The translations under genes were made by a program, and so were the position numbers. A stretch of DNA of 64,000 bases. Source: Stagnimonas sp. (GTDB taxonomy: Bacteria; Pseudomonadota; Gammaproteobacteria; Nevskiales; Nevskiaceae). The notes under the pieces are model-generated. The model made no database searches and had not been told where the DNA came from. It saw nothing but the letters and a program-made list of their open reading frames with translations. Where the stretch lies: positions 1 to 64,000 of the forward strand of contig JAUYNO010000002.1 in assembly GCA_030696045.1 (NCBI GenBank), in the 5' to 3' direction. Each line of letters starts with the position of its first letter. Position 1 is the stretch's first letter. This document shows positions 7,138 through 15,848 of this stretch, in pieces.

Positions 7138-9612
7138 TCAGCTGGACGCGGCCCGAGCGGTGGCTAGATCGAGCGTGCCGCTCAGCACCTTGTTGATCGC
7201 GTCCTGCTTGAGCAATTGCATTCCGCCTTCGAGCGCGGCCTCCACCAATTGCGGGACGGTGCCGCGCGAACGCACCAGATGCTTGACTTTCGTCGTGCCC
7301 GGCAGCAACTCGTAGATGCCCATCCGGCCGCGGTAGCCGCCCTTGCAGGCCGGGCAGCCGGCGGCTTCATACAGCAGGGGGCTGCCACCCGGCGCCTGGT
7401 GGCGCCACTGCTGCGCAATCACGGCGGGCTTGAGCAGACTGCCGGCGCAGTACTCCTGGGCCAGCTCGGCAATCTCGGTTTCGGTCGCAGGGTGGGCTTT
7501 CTTGCAGACGCCACACAGCTTGCGTGCCAGTCGCTGCGACAGGATGCCCACCAGCGAATCGGCGAAGTTGAACGGGTCCATGCCCAGGTCCAGCAGCCGG
7601 ACCACGCTTTCGGCGGCGCTGTTCGTATGCAGGGTGGACAGCACCAGATGCCCGGTCAGCGAGGCCTCGATGCCCATCTTCGCGGTCTCCACGTCGCGCA
7701 TTTCGCCGACCATGATCACATCCGGATCGGCGCGCAGGAAGGCGCGCATGGCCTCGGCGAAGGTCCAGCCGATCTTCGCGTTGATCTGTACCTGGCGCAG
7801 CCCCGGCTGGGTGATCTCGATGGGATCCTCGGCGGTCCAGATTTTCATGTCCGGCCGGTTGATGTGGTGCAGCACCGAATGCAGGGTGGTGGTCTTGCCC
7901 GAACCGGTCGGGCCGCAGACCAGAAGCAGGCCGTGGTTGCGGGTGACCATCTGCTTGAGCGCGGCGAGATCATTGTCGTGCAGGCCCAGACTTTCAATGG
8001 GCAAGGGCTCGACGCCGCCGAGGATTCGCATCACCACGTCTTCGAGCCCGTTGGCGGTGGGGATGATCGCGACCCGCAGCTCGATGGCTAGCGGGCCGAA
8101 GCGGCCGAACTCGATCTTGCCGTCCTGCGCGTGACGGTGCTCGGAAATGTCGAGGCCAGCCATCACCTTGATGCGCGAAACGAGCGTGTTGCGGAAGGTC
8201 GGAAGCAGCTCCAGGTAGTCGTCCAAGTCGCCGTCCTTGCGGAAGCGGACGTGGGTGTTGAGGGTGCGCGGATTGCTCTCGATGTGGATGTCCGAGGCGC
8301 CCTGGGCATGGGCCTCGACGATGATTTTGTTGACCAGCCGGACCAAGACATTGTCCATCACCCGGGCTTCGGCCTGGCGGGCCCGGCGTGCGACCGGACG
8401 TCCGGCCGGCCGCACGTCCTTGGCCAGTTCGCTCGCCAGCTCGGTGATGTTCAGCTTCTCGACCGGCGTTTCCGCCTCGTCAGAATCGTCCGCCCCGGCC
8501 CGAGGCCAGGCCTCGTGGACGAGGCCGGCGCCGTATTCGAGGCTGATGCGCCGCCGCAGGTCCTCGGTGTTGGCGATCGTCGGGACGATGCTGAGACCGG
8601 CGACGAACTGCAACTCCTTGACGTAGTCCATGGTCAGCGGATTTTCCACCGCCACCACCAGCGAGTCGCCGAACCGCAGCAGGGGCAGCACCTGATGGGC
8701 GGCGGCGAAGGCATCCGGGACCAGGCGCAAAGTGCTGGGCTCGATGACGAACTGGCGCGCGTCGACGAAGGGGATACCCAGCTTGTCGGACAGGGCGAGC
8801 TGAATCTGCCGTTTGCTGACCACCCCCGACTCGACCAGGATGTCGCCGAGGCGACGCTGGCGATTTTGCTGCTGGGCGCTTAGTGCCTGCTGCAGTTGCT
8901 CCGGAGTTATCAGCTTTTCCTGCACTAGGAACTCGCCGAGCTTGACGCTGGGCCGCTGCCGTTGCTGCTCCAGCGCCCGGGTGAGCTCGCTGGGCGTCAG
9001 GATGGCGCGGTTGGCCAGGTATTCGCCAAGCCGCTCGGTGCGGAGTTCGGCCTGCCGGTTGAGCGCGGCCGCCAAGGCCTTGCCGCTGACCGCGCTCTGG
9101 TGCTCCAGAGCCTGACCCAGCGGCGGCCCGATATTGACGTCCTTCAACTGCGCGGCAGGGATGTAGCAGGCGGTGGTCTTGCTGTCGTCCGCGTCCTGGA
9201 TCAGGTAGAGGAACAGGCCGTGATGATTGCGGACGAAGCCCCGCGTCGCGCCCTTCATCTGGGTGCCATCGCGGAAGCTGACGACAAAGTCTTTCCGGTC
9301 CGCGACGGCGGCGGCACCAACGCCGATACCGCGCATCGCCTCCTGGTTGCGGACCAGACTCACCGGGGCCGCCAGCTTGATCCAGCGCACCTGGCCGACA
9401 TCGACCACCTCGGCCGGGTCATCGAGACTCAGGGTGAGGGCGGCCGGGGTGATCGCGTTCGGCGCCCGCGACAGCTTGCCCTTGAGCAGGCGGCCATTGA
9501 GCATTTCCACGCTGCAATCGCCGCTATGGCCGGCGGCGGGTTCGGCGACCGCGTCAAAGAAGGGCGGCTTGGGCCAATGGAAGCTCGGATCGGTGGCAAG
9601 AGACGTATTCAT
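7138..9612 (-). CDS. GspE/MshE/PilB-type secretion ATPase with three MshEN motifs
   Basis: The 824-residue protein is a hexameric ATPase that powers type IV pilus or type II secretion assembly. Residues 1-165 form an unusual beta-rich N-terminal region. Three copies of the c-di-GMP-binding MshEN-type motif follow with exact 30-residue periodicity (RLGEYL at 194, KLGEFL at 224, RLGDIL at 254). Walker A GPTGSGKT is at 567-574, Walker B VIMVGEMRD near 632, and a zinc tetracysteine at C700, C703, C753 and C756. The upstream-extended frame (to 9729) has no family similarity, so the ATG at 9612 is chosen. It is divergent from a pilU-like gene, and both promoters carry FNR-type boxes. No pilin or platform gene is nearby, so which machine it serves is open. 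Confidence 0.85.
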   Translation of the reverse strand: MNTSLATDPSFHWPKPPFFDAVAEPAAGHSGDCSVEMLNGRLLKGKLSRAPNAITPAALTLSLDDPAEVVDVGQVRWIKLAAPVSLVRNQEAMRGIGVGAAAVADRKDFVVSFRDGTQMKGATRGFVRNHHGLFLYLIQDADDSKTTACYIPAAQLKDVNIGPPLGQALEHQSAVSGKALAAALNRQAELRTERLGEYLANRAILTPSELTRALEQQRQRPSVKLGEFLVQEKLITPEQLQQALSAQQQNRQRRLGDILVESGVVSKRQIQLALSDKLGIPFVDARQFVIEPSTLRLVPDAFAAAHQVLPLLRFGDSLVVAVENPLTMDYVKELQFVAGLSIVPTIANTEDLRRRISLEYGAGLVHEAWPRAGADDSDEAETPVEKLNITELASELAKDVRPAGRPVARRARQAEARVMDNVLVRLVNKIIVEAHAQGASDIHIESNPRTLNTHVRFRKDGDLDDYLELLPTFRNTLVSRIKVMAGLDISEHRHAQDGKIEFGRFGPLAIELRVAIIPTANGLEDVVMRILGGVEPLPIESLGLHDNDLAALKQMVTRNHGLLLVCGPTGSGKTTTLHSVLHHINRPDMKIWTAEDPIEITQPGLRQVQINAKIGWTFAEAMRAFLRADPDVIMVGEMRDVETAKMGIEASLTGHLVLSTLHTNSAAESVVRLLDLGMDPFNFADSLVGILSQRLARKLCGVCKKAHPATETEIAELAQEYCAGSLLKPAVIAQQWRHQAPGGSPLLYEAAGCPACKGGYRGRMGIYELLPGTTKVKHLVRSRGTVPQLVEAALEGGMQLLKQDAINKVLSGTLDLATARAASS

Positions 9613-9652
9613 GGCGGATGCTTGAACCGGTACTCCGGGACAGACCATTCCT

Positions 9653-9693
9653 AAGCTAATGCTTCCTGCCCGATCCGCACTGACCTGGATCAA
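9653..9693 (-). promoter_or_regulatory. FNR/Anr-type box and -10 for the GspE-like ATPase
   Basis: The box is CTGACCTGGATCAA at 9680-9693; read on the minus strand it is TTGATCCAGGTCAG, a good half-site TTGAT plus a weaker half. A -10-like TAGCTT lies at 9658-9653, centred 31 bp from the box centre. That is close to class II FNR activation geometry (site at -41.5). The inferred transcript start is about 34 nt before the ATG at 9612. The call is inference from motif and spacing. Confidence 0.5.
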
Positions 9694-9715
9694 GTCCCGT
9701 GTCGGGCCCGGGTGG

Positions 9716-9757
9716 TTGACCGTGGTCAATGCGGCTTGCAGATTCCGGCGCTATCGT
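9716..9757 (+). promoter_or_regulatory. FNR/Anr-type box and -10 for the pilU-like gene
   Basis: The box is the perfect dyad TTGACCGTGGTCAA at 9716-9729 and fits TTGAN-N4-NTCAA. A -10-like TATCGT follows at 9752-9757, centred 32 bp downstream of the box centre, which is class II FNR spacing. The predicted start near 9764 gives a leader of about 26 nt to the ATG at 9790. Confidence 0.55.
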
Positions 9758-9789
9758 TCGCAGGCTGGGGTCAGCGCAGGAGCAGGGCG

Positions 9790-10920
9790 ATGGCGGATAT
9801 TCACGCGATGCTGAAGCTGATGGCGGATCAGGGCGCCTCGGACCTGTTCCTGACCTGTGGCGCTCCTCCGCACATCAAGATTCAGGGCGTGTCGCACCCG
9901 ATCAAGCTGCCGGCCTTCAGGTCCGGCGAGGTCAAGGAGCTGGCCCACAGCCTGATGACCGAGCGCCAGAGCGCGGCGTTCGAGGACAGCCTGGAGGCCA
10001 ATCTCTCGCTGTCGTTGGACGGTGTCGGTCGCTTCCGCATCAACATCTTCTGGCAGCGCGGCGAAGTGGCCATGGTGATCCGCCTGATCAAGGCGAAGAT
10101 CCCCAGTTTCGAGCAGCTGGGCCTGCCGGCGCAGTGCGCCAAGCTGGCCATGCTCAAGCGCGGCTTGGTGCTGCTGGTGGGCTCGGCGGGCTCGGGCAAG
10201 AGCACCTCGCTGGCGGCGATGATCGGCTATCGCGCCGCCAATGCCGATGGCCACATCCTGACCATCGAAGACCCGATCGAATTCCTGTTCAGTCACGGCC
10301 TGTCGCTGGTGGATCAACGCGAGGTCGGCATCGATACCCACAGTTTCAGCGAGGCCCTGCGCAACGCCCTGCGCGAGGCGCCGGACGTGATCATGATCGG
10401 CGAGATCCGCGACGAGGAGACCGCGCGCCACGCCATCGCCTACGCCGAGACCGGGCATCTGTGCGTGTCCACCCTGCATGCCAACAACGCCAACCAGGCG
10501 ATCGAGCGCATCGTCAACTTCTTCCCGGAGCAGGCGCACCATCAGCTGTTCATGGACCTCTCGCTCAACCTCAAGGGCGTGATCTCGCAGCGGCTGGTGC
10601 CCGCCCTGGACGGCAAGCTGGCGCTGGCGACCGAGGTGATGCTGCTGTCCGGCTATGTCGCCGAGCTGATCCAGAAAGGGCGGGTCGACGAGATCAAGGA
10701 GGCGATGGGCAAGGGCAACGAGTTCGGCATGCACACCTTCGATCAGTCGCTGTTCCAGCTGTTCAAGGCCGGCCGCATCAGCCTGGAGGAAGCGCTGCGC
10801 AATGCCGATTCGCACACCGATCTGGCGCTGCGCATCCGCCTGTCCGAGTACCACACCGCCGCCGAGGCGCCGGCGCTGACGGTCGCGACCACCAACGCCG
10901 CCCCCTACGTTCCGCCCTGA
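9790..10920 (+). CDS. pilU: PilT/PilU-type pilus retraction ATPase
   Basis: The 376-residue cytoplasmic ATPase is of the PilT family. Walker A is the PilU-like variant GSAGSGKST at about 131-139, followed by LTIEDPIEFL, the Asp box MIGEIRDEETARHAI and the His box STLHANNANQAIERI. GMHTFDQSLFQLFKAG near the C-terminus is also typical. The sequence looks closer to PilU than PilT (retention of EFLFSHG and a long C-terminal tail), but the paralogue assignment is inferred. The frame reads upstream from a GTG at 9712, but that would overlap the FNR-type promoter. The ATG at 9790 has a nearby AGGAG and starts with the family MADIHAMLKLM. The last 16 bp overlap the convergent dehydrogenase gene. Confidence 0.85.
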   Translation: MADIHAMLKLMADQGASDLFLTCGAPPHIKIQGVSHPIKLPAFRSGEVKELAHSLMTERQSAAFEDSLEANLSLSLDGVGRFRINIFWQRGEVAMVIRLIKAKIPSFEQLGLPAQCAKLAMLKRGLVLLVGSAGSGKSTSLAAMIGYRAANADGHILTIEDPIEFLFSHGLSLVDQREVGIDTHSFSEALRNALREAPDVIMIGEIRDEETARHAIAYAETGHLCVSTLHANNANQAIERIVNFFPEQAHHQLFMDLSLNLKGVISQRLVPALDGKLALATEVMLLSGYVAELIQKGRVDEIKEAMGKGNEFGMHTFDQSLFQLFKAGRISLEEALRNADSHTDLALRIRLSEYHTAAEAPALTVATTNAAPYVPP

Positions 10921-11930
10921 GCGCCGACGTTGCCGACCAGATTTTGCGGAGCCCCGGCGGCGTAGGCGCGGATGTTGGCGACCGTGGTCTCGACGATGCG
11001 CTGCACCGCCTCGCGGGTGTTGAAGGCGCTGTGCGGCGTTACCAGGACATTGGGCATGTGCAGCAGCACGTGCTCGGCGACCAGGGTCGCCAGCGCCTGC
11101 GGCATCGGCGCCGAAGTCGAGATCAGCTCGGCCTCTTCCCGGATCATCGGTTCGCCCGGCAGCACGTCGAGGCCGGCGGCGGCGATGCGCCCGGAGCGCA
11201 GGGCGCGGATCAGCGCGCGCAGGTCGACCAGCTGCCCACGCGCGGTATTGATCAGCACCGCGCCGGGCTTGATCTGGGCCAGTTCGGCCTCGCCCAGCAG
11301 GTTCTCGGTGGCCTTGGTGGCCGGTACATGCAGGCTGACCACGTCGCTGGCGGCCAGCAACTCCGGCAGCGAGACATAGCTAAAGCCCTCGCGCGCCGCC
11401 AGCGCCGGATCCGGGGCCAGGTCCTGGGCCAGCACCTTCATGTCGAAGCCGCGGGCGATGCGGATCACGTGGCGGCCGATGCTGCCGGTGCCGATCACGC
11501 CCAGGGTGCGACCGCAGAGGTCGAAGCCTTCCAGGCCTTCCGGCGTGAACAGGCCGTTGCGGGTGCGCGCCGCCGCCTCGACGATGCGATGGCTGAGCGC
11601 CAGCAGCATGGCGAACACGTGCTCGGCGACCGTGCGCTCGCCGTAGTTGGGCACGTTGCAGACGGCAATGCCACGCTCGTGGCAGGCCGCCAGATCGATA
11701 TGGTCATAGCCGGTCGAGCGGGTCGCCAGCAGGCGCAGGCGTGGCAGCCGCGACAGCAGCTCGCGGTCGACCCGCGAGTGGATGAACAGGCTGATGACCT
11801 CGGCATCGGCCAGACGGTCGGCGTTGGCGGCCGTGAGCGCCTCGGCGCTATGGGAGAACTGGTGCTGATCGCAGAGCTGGCTCAGGGCGCCCAACTCGCG
11901 CTCCTCGACATCAAAGGCGTGAATTCGCAT
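10905..11930 (-). CDS. D-lactate dehydrogenase-like 2-hydroxyacid dehydrogenase
   Basis: The 341-residue NAD-dependent D-2-hydroxyacid dehydrogenase is closest in pattern to fermentative D-lactate dehydrogenases. The nucleotide-binding loop GVIGTGSIGRH is near residue 146; the catalytic Arg lies in LINTARGQLVD and the catalytic His in VTPHSAFNTREAV. TRSTGYDHIDL and VPNYGERTVAEH are also family signatures. It is the third gene of a ppsA-SDR-dehydrogenase operon with gaps of 18 and 25 bp. A fermentative enzyme fits the FNR-type box in front of the operon. Substrate (pyruvate or another 2-oxoacid) is not proven. Confidence 0.85.
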   Translation of the reverse strand: MRIHAFDVEERELGALSQLCDQHQFSHSAEALTAANADRLADAEVISLFIHSRVDRELLSRLPRLRLLATRSTGYDHIDLAACHERGIAVCNVPNYGERTVAEHVFAMLLALSHRIVEAAARTRNGLFTPEGLEGFDLCGRTLGVIGTGSIGRHVIRIARGFDMKVLAQDLAPDPALAAREGFSYVSLPELLAASDVVSLHVPATKATENLLGEAELAQIKPGAVLINTARGQLVDLRALIRALRSGRIAAAGLDVLPGEPMIREEAELISTSAPMPQALATLVAEHVLLHMPNVLVTPHSAFNTREAVQRIVETTVANIRAYAAGAPQNLVGNVGAQGGT

Positions 11931-11955
11931 GGCCGGGGTCGGTGCCTTGCCCAGG

Positions 11956-12723
11956 TCAGCGGGCGGTGTAGCCGCCGTCGATGACCAGTTCGGCGCCGGT
12001 CACGAACTTGGCCTCGTCGCTGGCCAGGTACACCGCGCCCCAGGCGATATCGTCCGCCTCGCCGAGATGGCCCAAGGGGTGCAGGGCGGCGGTGGCCTGG
12101 CGGCCGGCCTCGACATCGCCCATGCCCTGCAGATAGCCCTCCACCATCGGCGTCCAGATGAAGCCGGGGTGGATGGAATTGACCCGGATCCGGTCCGGCG
12201 CGTAGATCAAGGCGTCGGTCTTGCTCATCATCCGCACCGCGCCCTTGGAGGCGTGATAGGGCGGCACGTCGGCGGCGCTGATGATGCCGTAGATGGAGGA
12301 GAGGTTGATGATGCTGCCACCCCCCGCCTGCTTCAGGTGCGGGATGGCGTGCTTGGTGCAGAAGAACACGCCCTTGACGTTGACCGCCTGCACCCGGTCC
12401 CACTCGGCCTCGCTGAGCTGGTGGGTGGGCTTGTTGGTGCCGGCGATGCCGGCATTGTTGACCAGCACGTCGAGTCGGCCGAAATGGCGCACCACCTGGT
12501 GCGTCACCTTCTGCACCTCGGCCTCGCTGGCGACATCGCAGTGCCAGTAGCGCGCCTGGAGCTTGCGCGCCCGCAGTTCGGCGACAAATTTCTTGCCGAC
12601 GCTGTCGAGCACGTCGAGCACCGCAACCGCCGCGCCCTCCTCGGCCATGCGCAGGGCAGTGGCGCGGCCGAGACCGACCGCGCCACCGGTGATGATCGCG
12701 ATCTTGTCCTTGAGTCGATTCAT
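11956..12723 (-). CDS. Short-chain dehydrogenase/reductase
   Basis: The 255-residue classical SDR has a cofactor loop TGGAVGLGRA near the N-terminus (so NAD(H) or NADP(H)), the structural NNAG in VLVNNAGIAGTNKP, an active-site Ser in NLSSIYGI and the Tyr-x3-Lys pair in PYHASKGAV. The C-terminus ends in VIDGGYTAR, typical of the SDR C-terminal strand. It lies between ppsA and the 2-hydroxyacid dehydrogenase in one operon, with a GGAG ribosome-binding site before the ATG. The substrate cannot be told from sequence; a role in fermentative or storage-carbon metabolism is inferred from neighbours. Confidence 0.88.
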   Translation of the reverse strand: MNRLKDKIAIITGGAVGLGRATALRMAEEGAAVAVLDVLDSVGKKFVAELRARKLQARYWHCDVASEAEVQKVTHQVVRHFGRLDVLVNNAGIAGTNKPTHQLSEAEWDRVQAVNVKGVFFCTKHAIPHLKQAGGGSIINLSSIYGIISAADVPPYHASKGAVRMMSKTDALIYAPDRIRVNSIHPGFIWTPMVEGYLQGMGDVEAGRQATAALHPLGHLGEADDIAWGAVYLASDEAKFVTGAELVIDGGYTAR

Positions 12724-12741
12724 GAGGGCATCTCCAGAGTC

Positions 12742-15156
12742 TCAGGTGGTGCGCGGACCCGGCATCGGCGCGGCCGCTTCGGCAGCGGCGACGTTCTGTT
12801 TGACCGCGAGGAAGCTGGTGGGTGTCACCGAGATCGAGTCGATGCCGGCGCGCACCAGGAACTGCGCGAACTCGGGCCGGTTGCTCGGCGCCTCGCCGCA
12901 GAGCCCGACCGGCACCCCGCAGGCATGGGCGCGGCCGATCACCGATTCGATCATGGTCGTCACCGCCGGATTGCTTTCGTTGAACAGCGGCGCCAGCTCG
13001 TCGGAGTCGCGGTCAACGCCGAGGATCAACTGGGTCAGGTCGTTGCTGCCGATTGAGAAGCCGTCGAAGCGCCGGGCGAAGTCCTCGGCGAGGATGATGT
13101 TGGCCGGAATCTCGCACATGACGTAGACCTTGAGCCCGCGCTCGCCGCGCCGGAGCCCTTGCTCCGCCATCACCGCCAGCACCTGATCGGCTTCCTCTAG
13201 CGTGCGGCAGAACGGGATCATGACGATGACATTGCTGAAGCCCATGGTCTCGCGCAGGCGCCGGATGGCACGGCATTCCAGCGCGAAGCCCTCGCGGTAA
13301 CGTGGCGAGTAATAGCGCGAGGCGCCGCGGAAGCCCAGCATCGGGTTCTCCTCGGCCGGCTCGAACGGCGCGCCACCGAGCAGGTGGGCGTACTCGTTGG
13401 TCTTGAAGTCGCTCATGCGGACGATCACCGGCTTCGGGTGGCAGACCGCCGCCAGCCGCGCCAGACCGCGCGACAGGTGCTCGACGAAGAACTCGGTCTT
13501 GTCGGCGTAGCCCCGCGTCAGCTGTTCGATGTCCCGGCGCGCCGCCGGGTCGGTGACGCGGTCGAAATGCACCAGCGCCATGGGATGCACCTTGACCTGG
13601 TTGCTGATGACGAACTCCATGCGCGCCAGGCCGACGCCGTCGGCGGGCAGGCGCCACCAGCGGAAGGCCGCTGAAGGATTGGCGAGGTTGAGCATGAGCT
13701 TGGTGCGGGTGGCCGGAATCCGGTCCAGCGCCAGCTCCTCGACCTGGATCTCGGCGCCGCCCTCGTAGACGCCGCCGGTATCGCCCTCGGCGCAGGAGAC
13801 CGTGATCTCCTGCTCGTCGTGCAGCAGCCGGGTGGCCTCGCCGCAGCCGATCAGGGCCGGCACGCCCAGCTCGCGACTGACGATGGCGGCGTGCGAGGTG
13901 CGACCGCCGTGGTCGGTGACGATGGCGGCCGCCTTCTTCATGATCGGCACCCAATCCGGATCGGTGTTCTCGGCGACCAGGATGGCGCCGGCGGGGAAGC
14001 GCTCCAGGGCGTCGTGCGGGTCGTGGACGATGCAGACCTTGCCGCTGACGGCAGCGTCGCCGATGGCCAGGCCGCTGAGCAATTTCTTGCCGGTCTTGCT
14101 CACCCGGTAGCTGCGCAGTGCGGCGGCATTGCGCCGGGTCTGCACCGTTTCCGGCCGCGCCTGCACGATGTAGAGCTCGCCGCTGTCGCCGTCCTTGGCC
14201 CACTCCATGTCCATGGCGGTGCCGTAGTGGCGCTCGATGACGCAGGCCCAGCGGGCCAGCTGCAAGATCTCCTGATCGTTGAGCACGAAGCTCTCGCGCT
14301 CGGCCTGCGAGGTCGGCACCGTGCGCGTGGCCTGGGCGCCGCCGCTGGCATAGATGGTTTTCAGCGCCTTGGCGCCCAGGCGCTGCTCGCAGATCGGCAC
14401 CAGCTTCGGGTCCTGCAGCAGCGGCTTGAACACGAAGTACTCGTCCGGATCGACTTGGCCCTGCACCACGGTCTCGCCCAGGCCCCAGGCGGCGTTGATC
14501 AGCACCACCCGGTCAAAACCGGTCTCGGTATCGATGGAGAACATCACGCCGGCGCCGGCGCGGTCCGAGCGCACCATCTGCTGCACGCCGACCGACAGCG
14601 CCACTTTCAGGTGATCGAAGCCGCGCGCATTGCGGTAGGCGATGGCGCGGTCGGTGAACAGCGAGGCGTAGCAGCGCCGGCAGGCGTCGAGCAGGGCAGC
14701 GCTGCCGCTGACATTGAGATAGCTCTCCTGCTGGCCGGCGAAGCTCGCCTCCGGCAGATCCTCGGCAGTGGCGCTGGAGCGCACCGCGACTGCGGCGTCG
14801 GCGGATTTCAGACTGGCGCATAGTTGCTGGTAGGCGCTGTCGATGGCGGCGGCCAGCGCCGGTGGCCAGTCCGCGCGCAGGAAAGCGCGGCGGATGCTCT
14901 CGCCGGTCTCGGCCAGCGTTGCCTTGCCGGTACGCAACTCGGCGAGCGCCGTGCTCATGACTCGGTCAAGGGAGTTGTGGCGCAGGAATTCGCGATACGC
15001 GTCGGCGCTGGTGGCGAACCCGGGTGGCACCCGCACCCCCTGGCTGGCGAGTGCGCCGATCATTTCGCCGAGGGAGGCATTCTTGCCACCAACCCGGCCC
15101 ACGTCGGTGCGGCGCATGGCGGAGAAGGGCAGAACCCATTGCGAGAGCTTGTGCAT
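12742..15156 (-). CDS. ppsA: Phosphoenolpyruvate synthase
   Basis: The 804-residue enzyme converts pyruvate, ATP and water to phosphoenolpyruvate, AMP and phosphate in gluconeogenesis. It has the ATP-grasp N-terminus (GGKNASLGEM, AVRSSATAEDLPEASFAGQQ), the swivelling phosphohistidine domain with the catalytic His in TDHGGRTSHAAIVSRELGVP, and the C-terminal PEP/pyruvate barrel with SDFKTNEYAHLLGG, SIGSNDLTQL and the catalytic Cys in GLCGEAPS. The frame runs upstream to 15228, but the family N-terminus and an AGGA ribosome-binding site support the ATG at 15156. It is the first gene of a three-gene operon behind an FNR-type box. Confidence 0.95.
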   Translation of the reverse strand: MHKLSQWVLPFSAMRRTDVGRVGGKNASLGEMIGALASQGVRVPPGFATSADAYREFLRHNSLDRVMSTALAELRTGKATLAETGESIRRAFLRADWPPALAAAIDSAYQQLCASLKSADAAVAVRSSATAEDLPEASFAGQQESYLNVSGSAALLDACRRCYASLFTDRAIAYRNARGFDHLKVALSVGVQQMVRSDRAGAGVMFSIDTETGFDRVVLINAAWGLGETVVQGQVDPDEYFVFKPLLQDPKLVPICEQRLGAKALKTIYASGGAQATRTVPTSQAERESFVLNDQEILQLARWACVIERHYGTAMDMEWAKDGDSGELYIVQARPETVQTRRNAAALRSYRVSKTGKKLLSGLAIGDAAVSGKVCIVHDPHDALERFPAGAILVAENTDPDWVPIMKKAAAIVTDHGGRTSHAAIVSRELGVPALIGCGEATRLLHDEQEITVSCAEGDTGGVYEGGAEIQVEELALDRIPATRTKLMLNLANPSAAFRWWRLPADGVGLARMEFVISNQVKVHPMALVHFDRVTDPAARRDIEQLTRGYADKTEFFVEHLSRGLARLAAVCHPKPVIVRMSDFKTNEYAHLLGGAPFEPAEENPMLGFRGASRYYSPRYREGFALECRAIRRLRETMGFSNVIVMIPFCRTLEEADQVLAVMAEQGLRRGERGLKVYVMCEIPANIILAEDFARRFDGFSIGSNDLTQLILGVDRDSDELAPLFNESNPAVTTMIESVIGRAHACGVPVGLCGEAPSNRPEFAQFLVRAGIDSISVTPTSFLAVKQNVAAAEAAAPMPGPRTT

Positions 15157-15186
15157 GTTGGAGTCCTGAGCGTCGAGCGTGGCGCC

Positions 15187-15228
15187 AGCATGCGCGGGCG
15201 GCGCCGGACCAGCATTGACCTGGGTCAA
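15187..15228 (-). promoter_or_regulatory. FNR/Anr-type box and -10 for the ppsA operon
   Basis: The perfect dyad TTGACCTGGGTCAA at 15215-15228 is followed on the minus strand by CATGCT at 15192-15187. The centres are 32 bp apart, the class II FNR arrangement. The inferred start is about 25 nt before the ppsA ATG. The same -10 hexamer with near-identical spacing occurs in front of the host-attachment gene. Confidence 0.6.
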
Positions 15229-15306
15229 GCCCGGGCCGCCGCCGGATCGGCGCCGATGGCGCTGGCCTCGCCTTGCTTCCGGCGGCTGGCCCGCCGGCCT
15301 TGCGGC

Positions 15307-15771
15307 TCAGAGCTGGCGCGGCAGCAACTCGCGCAAGTCTTCGGCGCTGCGCTGGGTGACGTCCTTGTCGATCTCCCCGGCGATAAGCGCCGTGGTAGCC
15401 GGCTCCATGTGCTGGCGCAGCAGGCCGAGAAAATGCGGTTCGGCGATCAGGTAGAGCCGGCCCAGCTCGCCGGCCTGGCGCGCCTTGGCCAGGCGGGCGC
15501 AGACGGCGTTGGCGAACTGATCGGCCGCGCGCGCCTTGTGCGTCTGCTCCTGGCCGACCCCTCGAGACGATCCGCCGCGTCCCTTGACGATGCGCCCCGG
15601 CCGGTCACTGACCAGCTCGCTTTCGCGCTGGCCGGCCACCGGATTGAGCAGCGTTTCCAGTTCCTGCAGCGGCGCGGCGGGCTGCGGTGCGACGAACAAG
15701 CGGGCGCGGCCGTGGTCGGCGACGACCACCCAGGCAGCGCGGGCGTCGGTGGCGTGGGGGGTTCTGGTCAT
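15307..15771 (-). CDS. Host attachment family protein
   Basis: The 154-residue soluble protein belongs to the family named after Agrobacterium plant-attachment proteins (Pfam Host_attach). Visible features are WVVVADHGRARLF near the N-terminus, the middle ESELVSDRPGRIVKGRGG, and LYLIAEPHFLGLLRQHM followed by EIDKDVTQ. The fold is related to archaeal release-factor/pelota-like domains, so ribosome or nucleic-acid contact is possible; the biochemical role is not established. The start at 15771 has a clear AGGAG. The gene has its own FNR-type box just upstream and sits next to the ppsA operon, in line with stress- or low-oxygen-induced expression. Confidence 0.75.
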   Translation of the reverse strand: MTRTPHATDARAAWVVVADHGRARLFVAPQPAAPLQELETLLNPVAGQRESELVSDRPGRIVKGRGGSSRGVGQEQTHKARAADQFANAVCARLAKARQAGELGRLYLIAEPHFLGLLRQHMEPATTALIAGEIDKDVTQRSAEDLRELLPRQL

Positions 15772-15796
15772 GGGTGGCTCCTCGGGCAGAGGCAGC

Positions 15797-15839
15797 AGCA
15801 TGGGGGGGGCGCCGCGCGACTGCCATTGATCCCGGTCAA
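15797..15839 (-). promoter_or_regulatory. FNR/Anr-type box and -10 for the host-attachment gene
   Basis: TTGATCCCGGTCAA at 15826-15839 matches the FNR/Anr pattern with one consensus TTGAT half. On the minus strand a -10-like CATGCT lies at 15802-15797, 33 bp centre to centre. The predicted start is about 20 nt before the ATG at 15771. Confidence 0.6.
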
Positions 15840-15848
15840 TCCCAGCGC

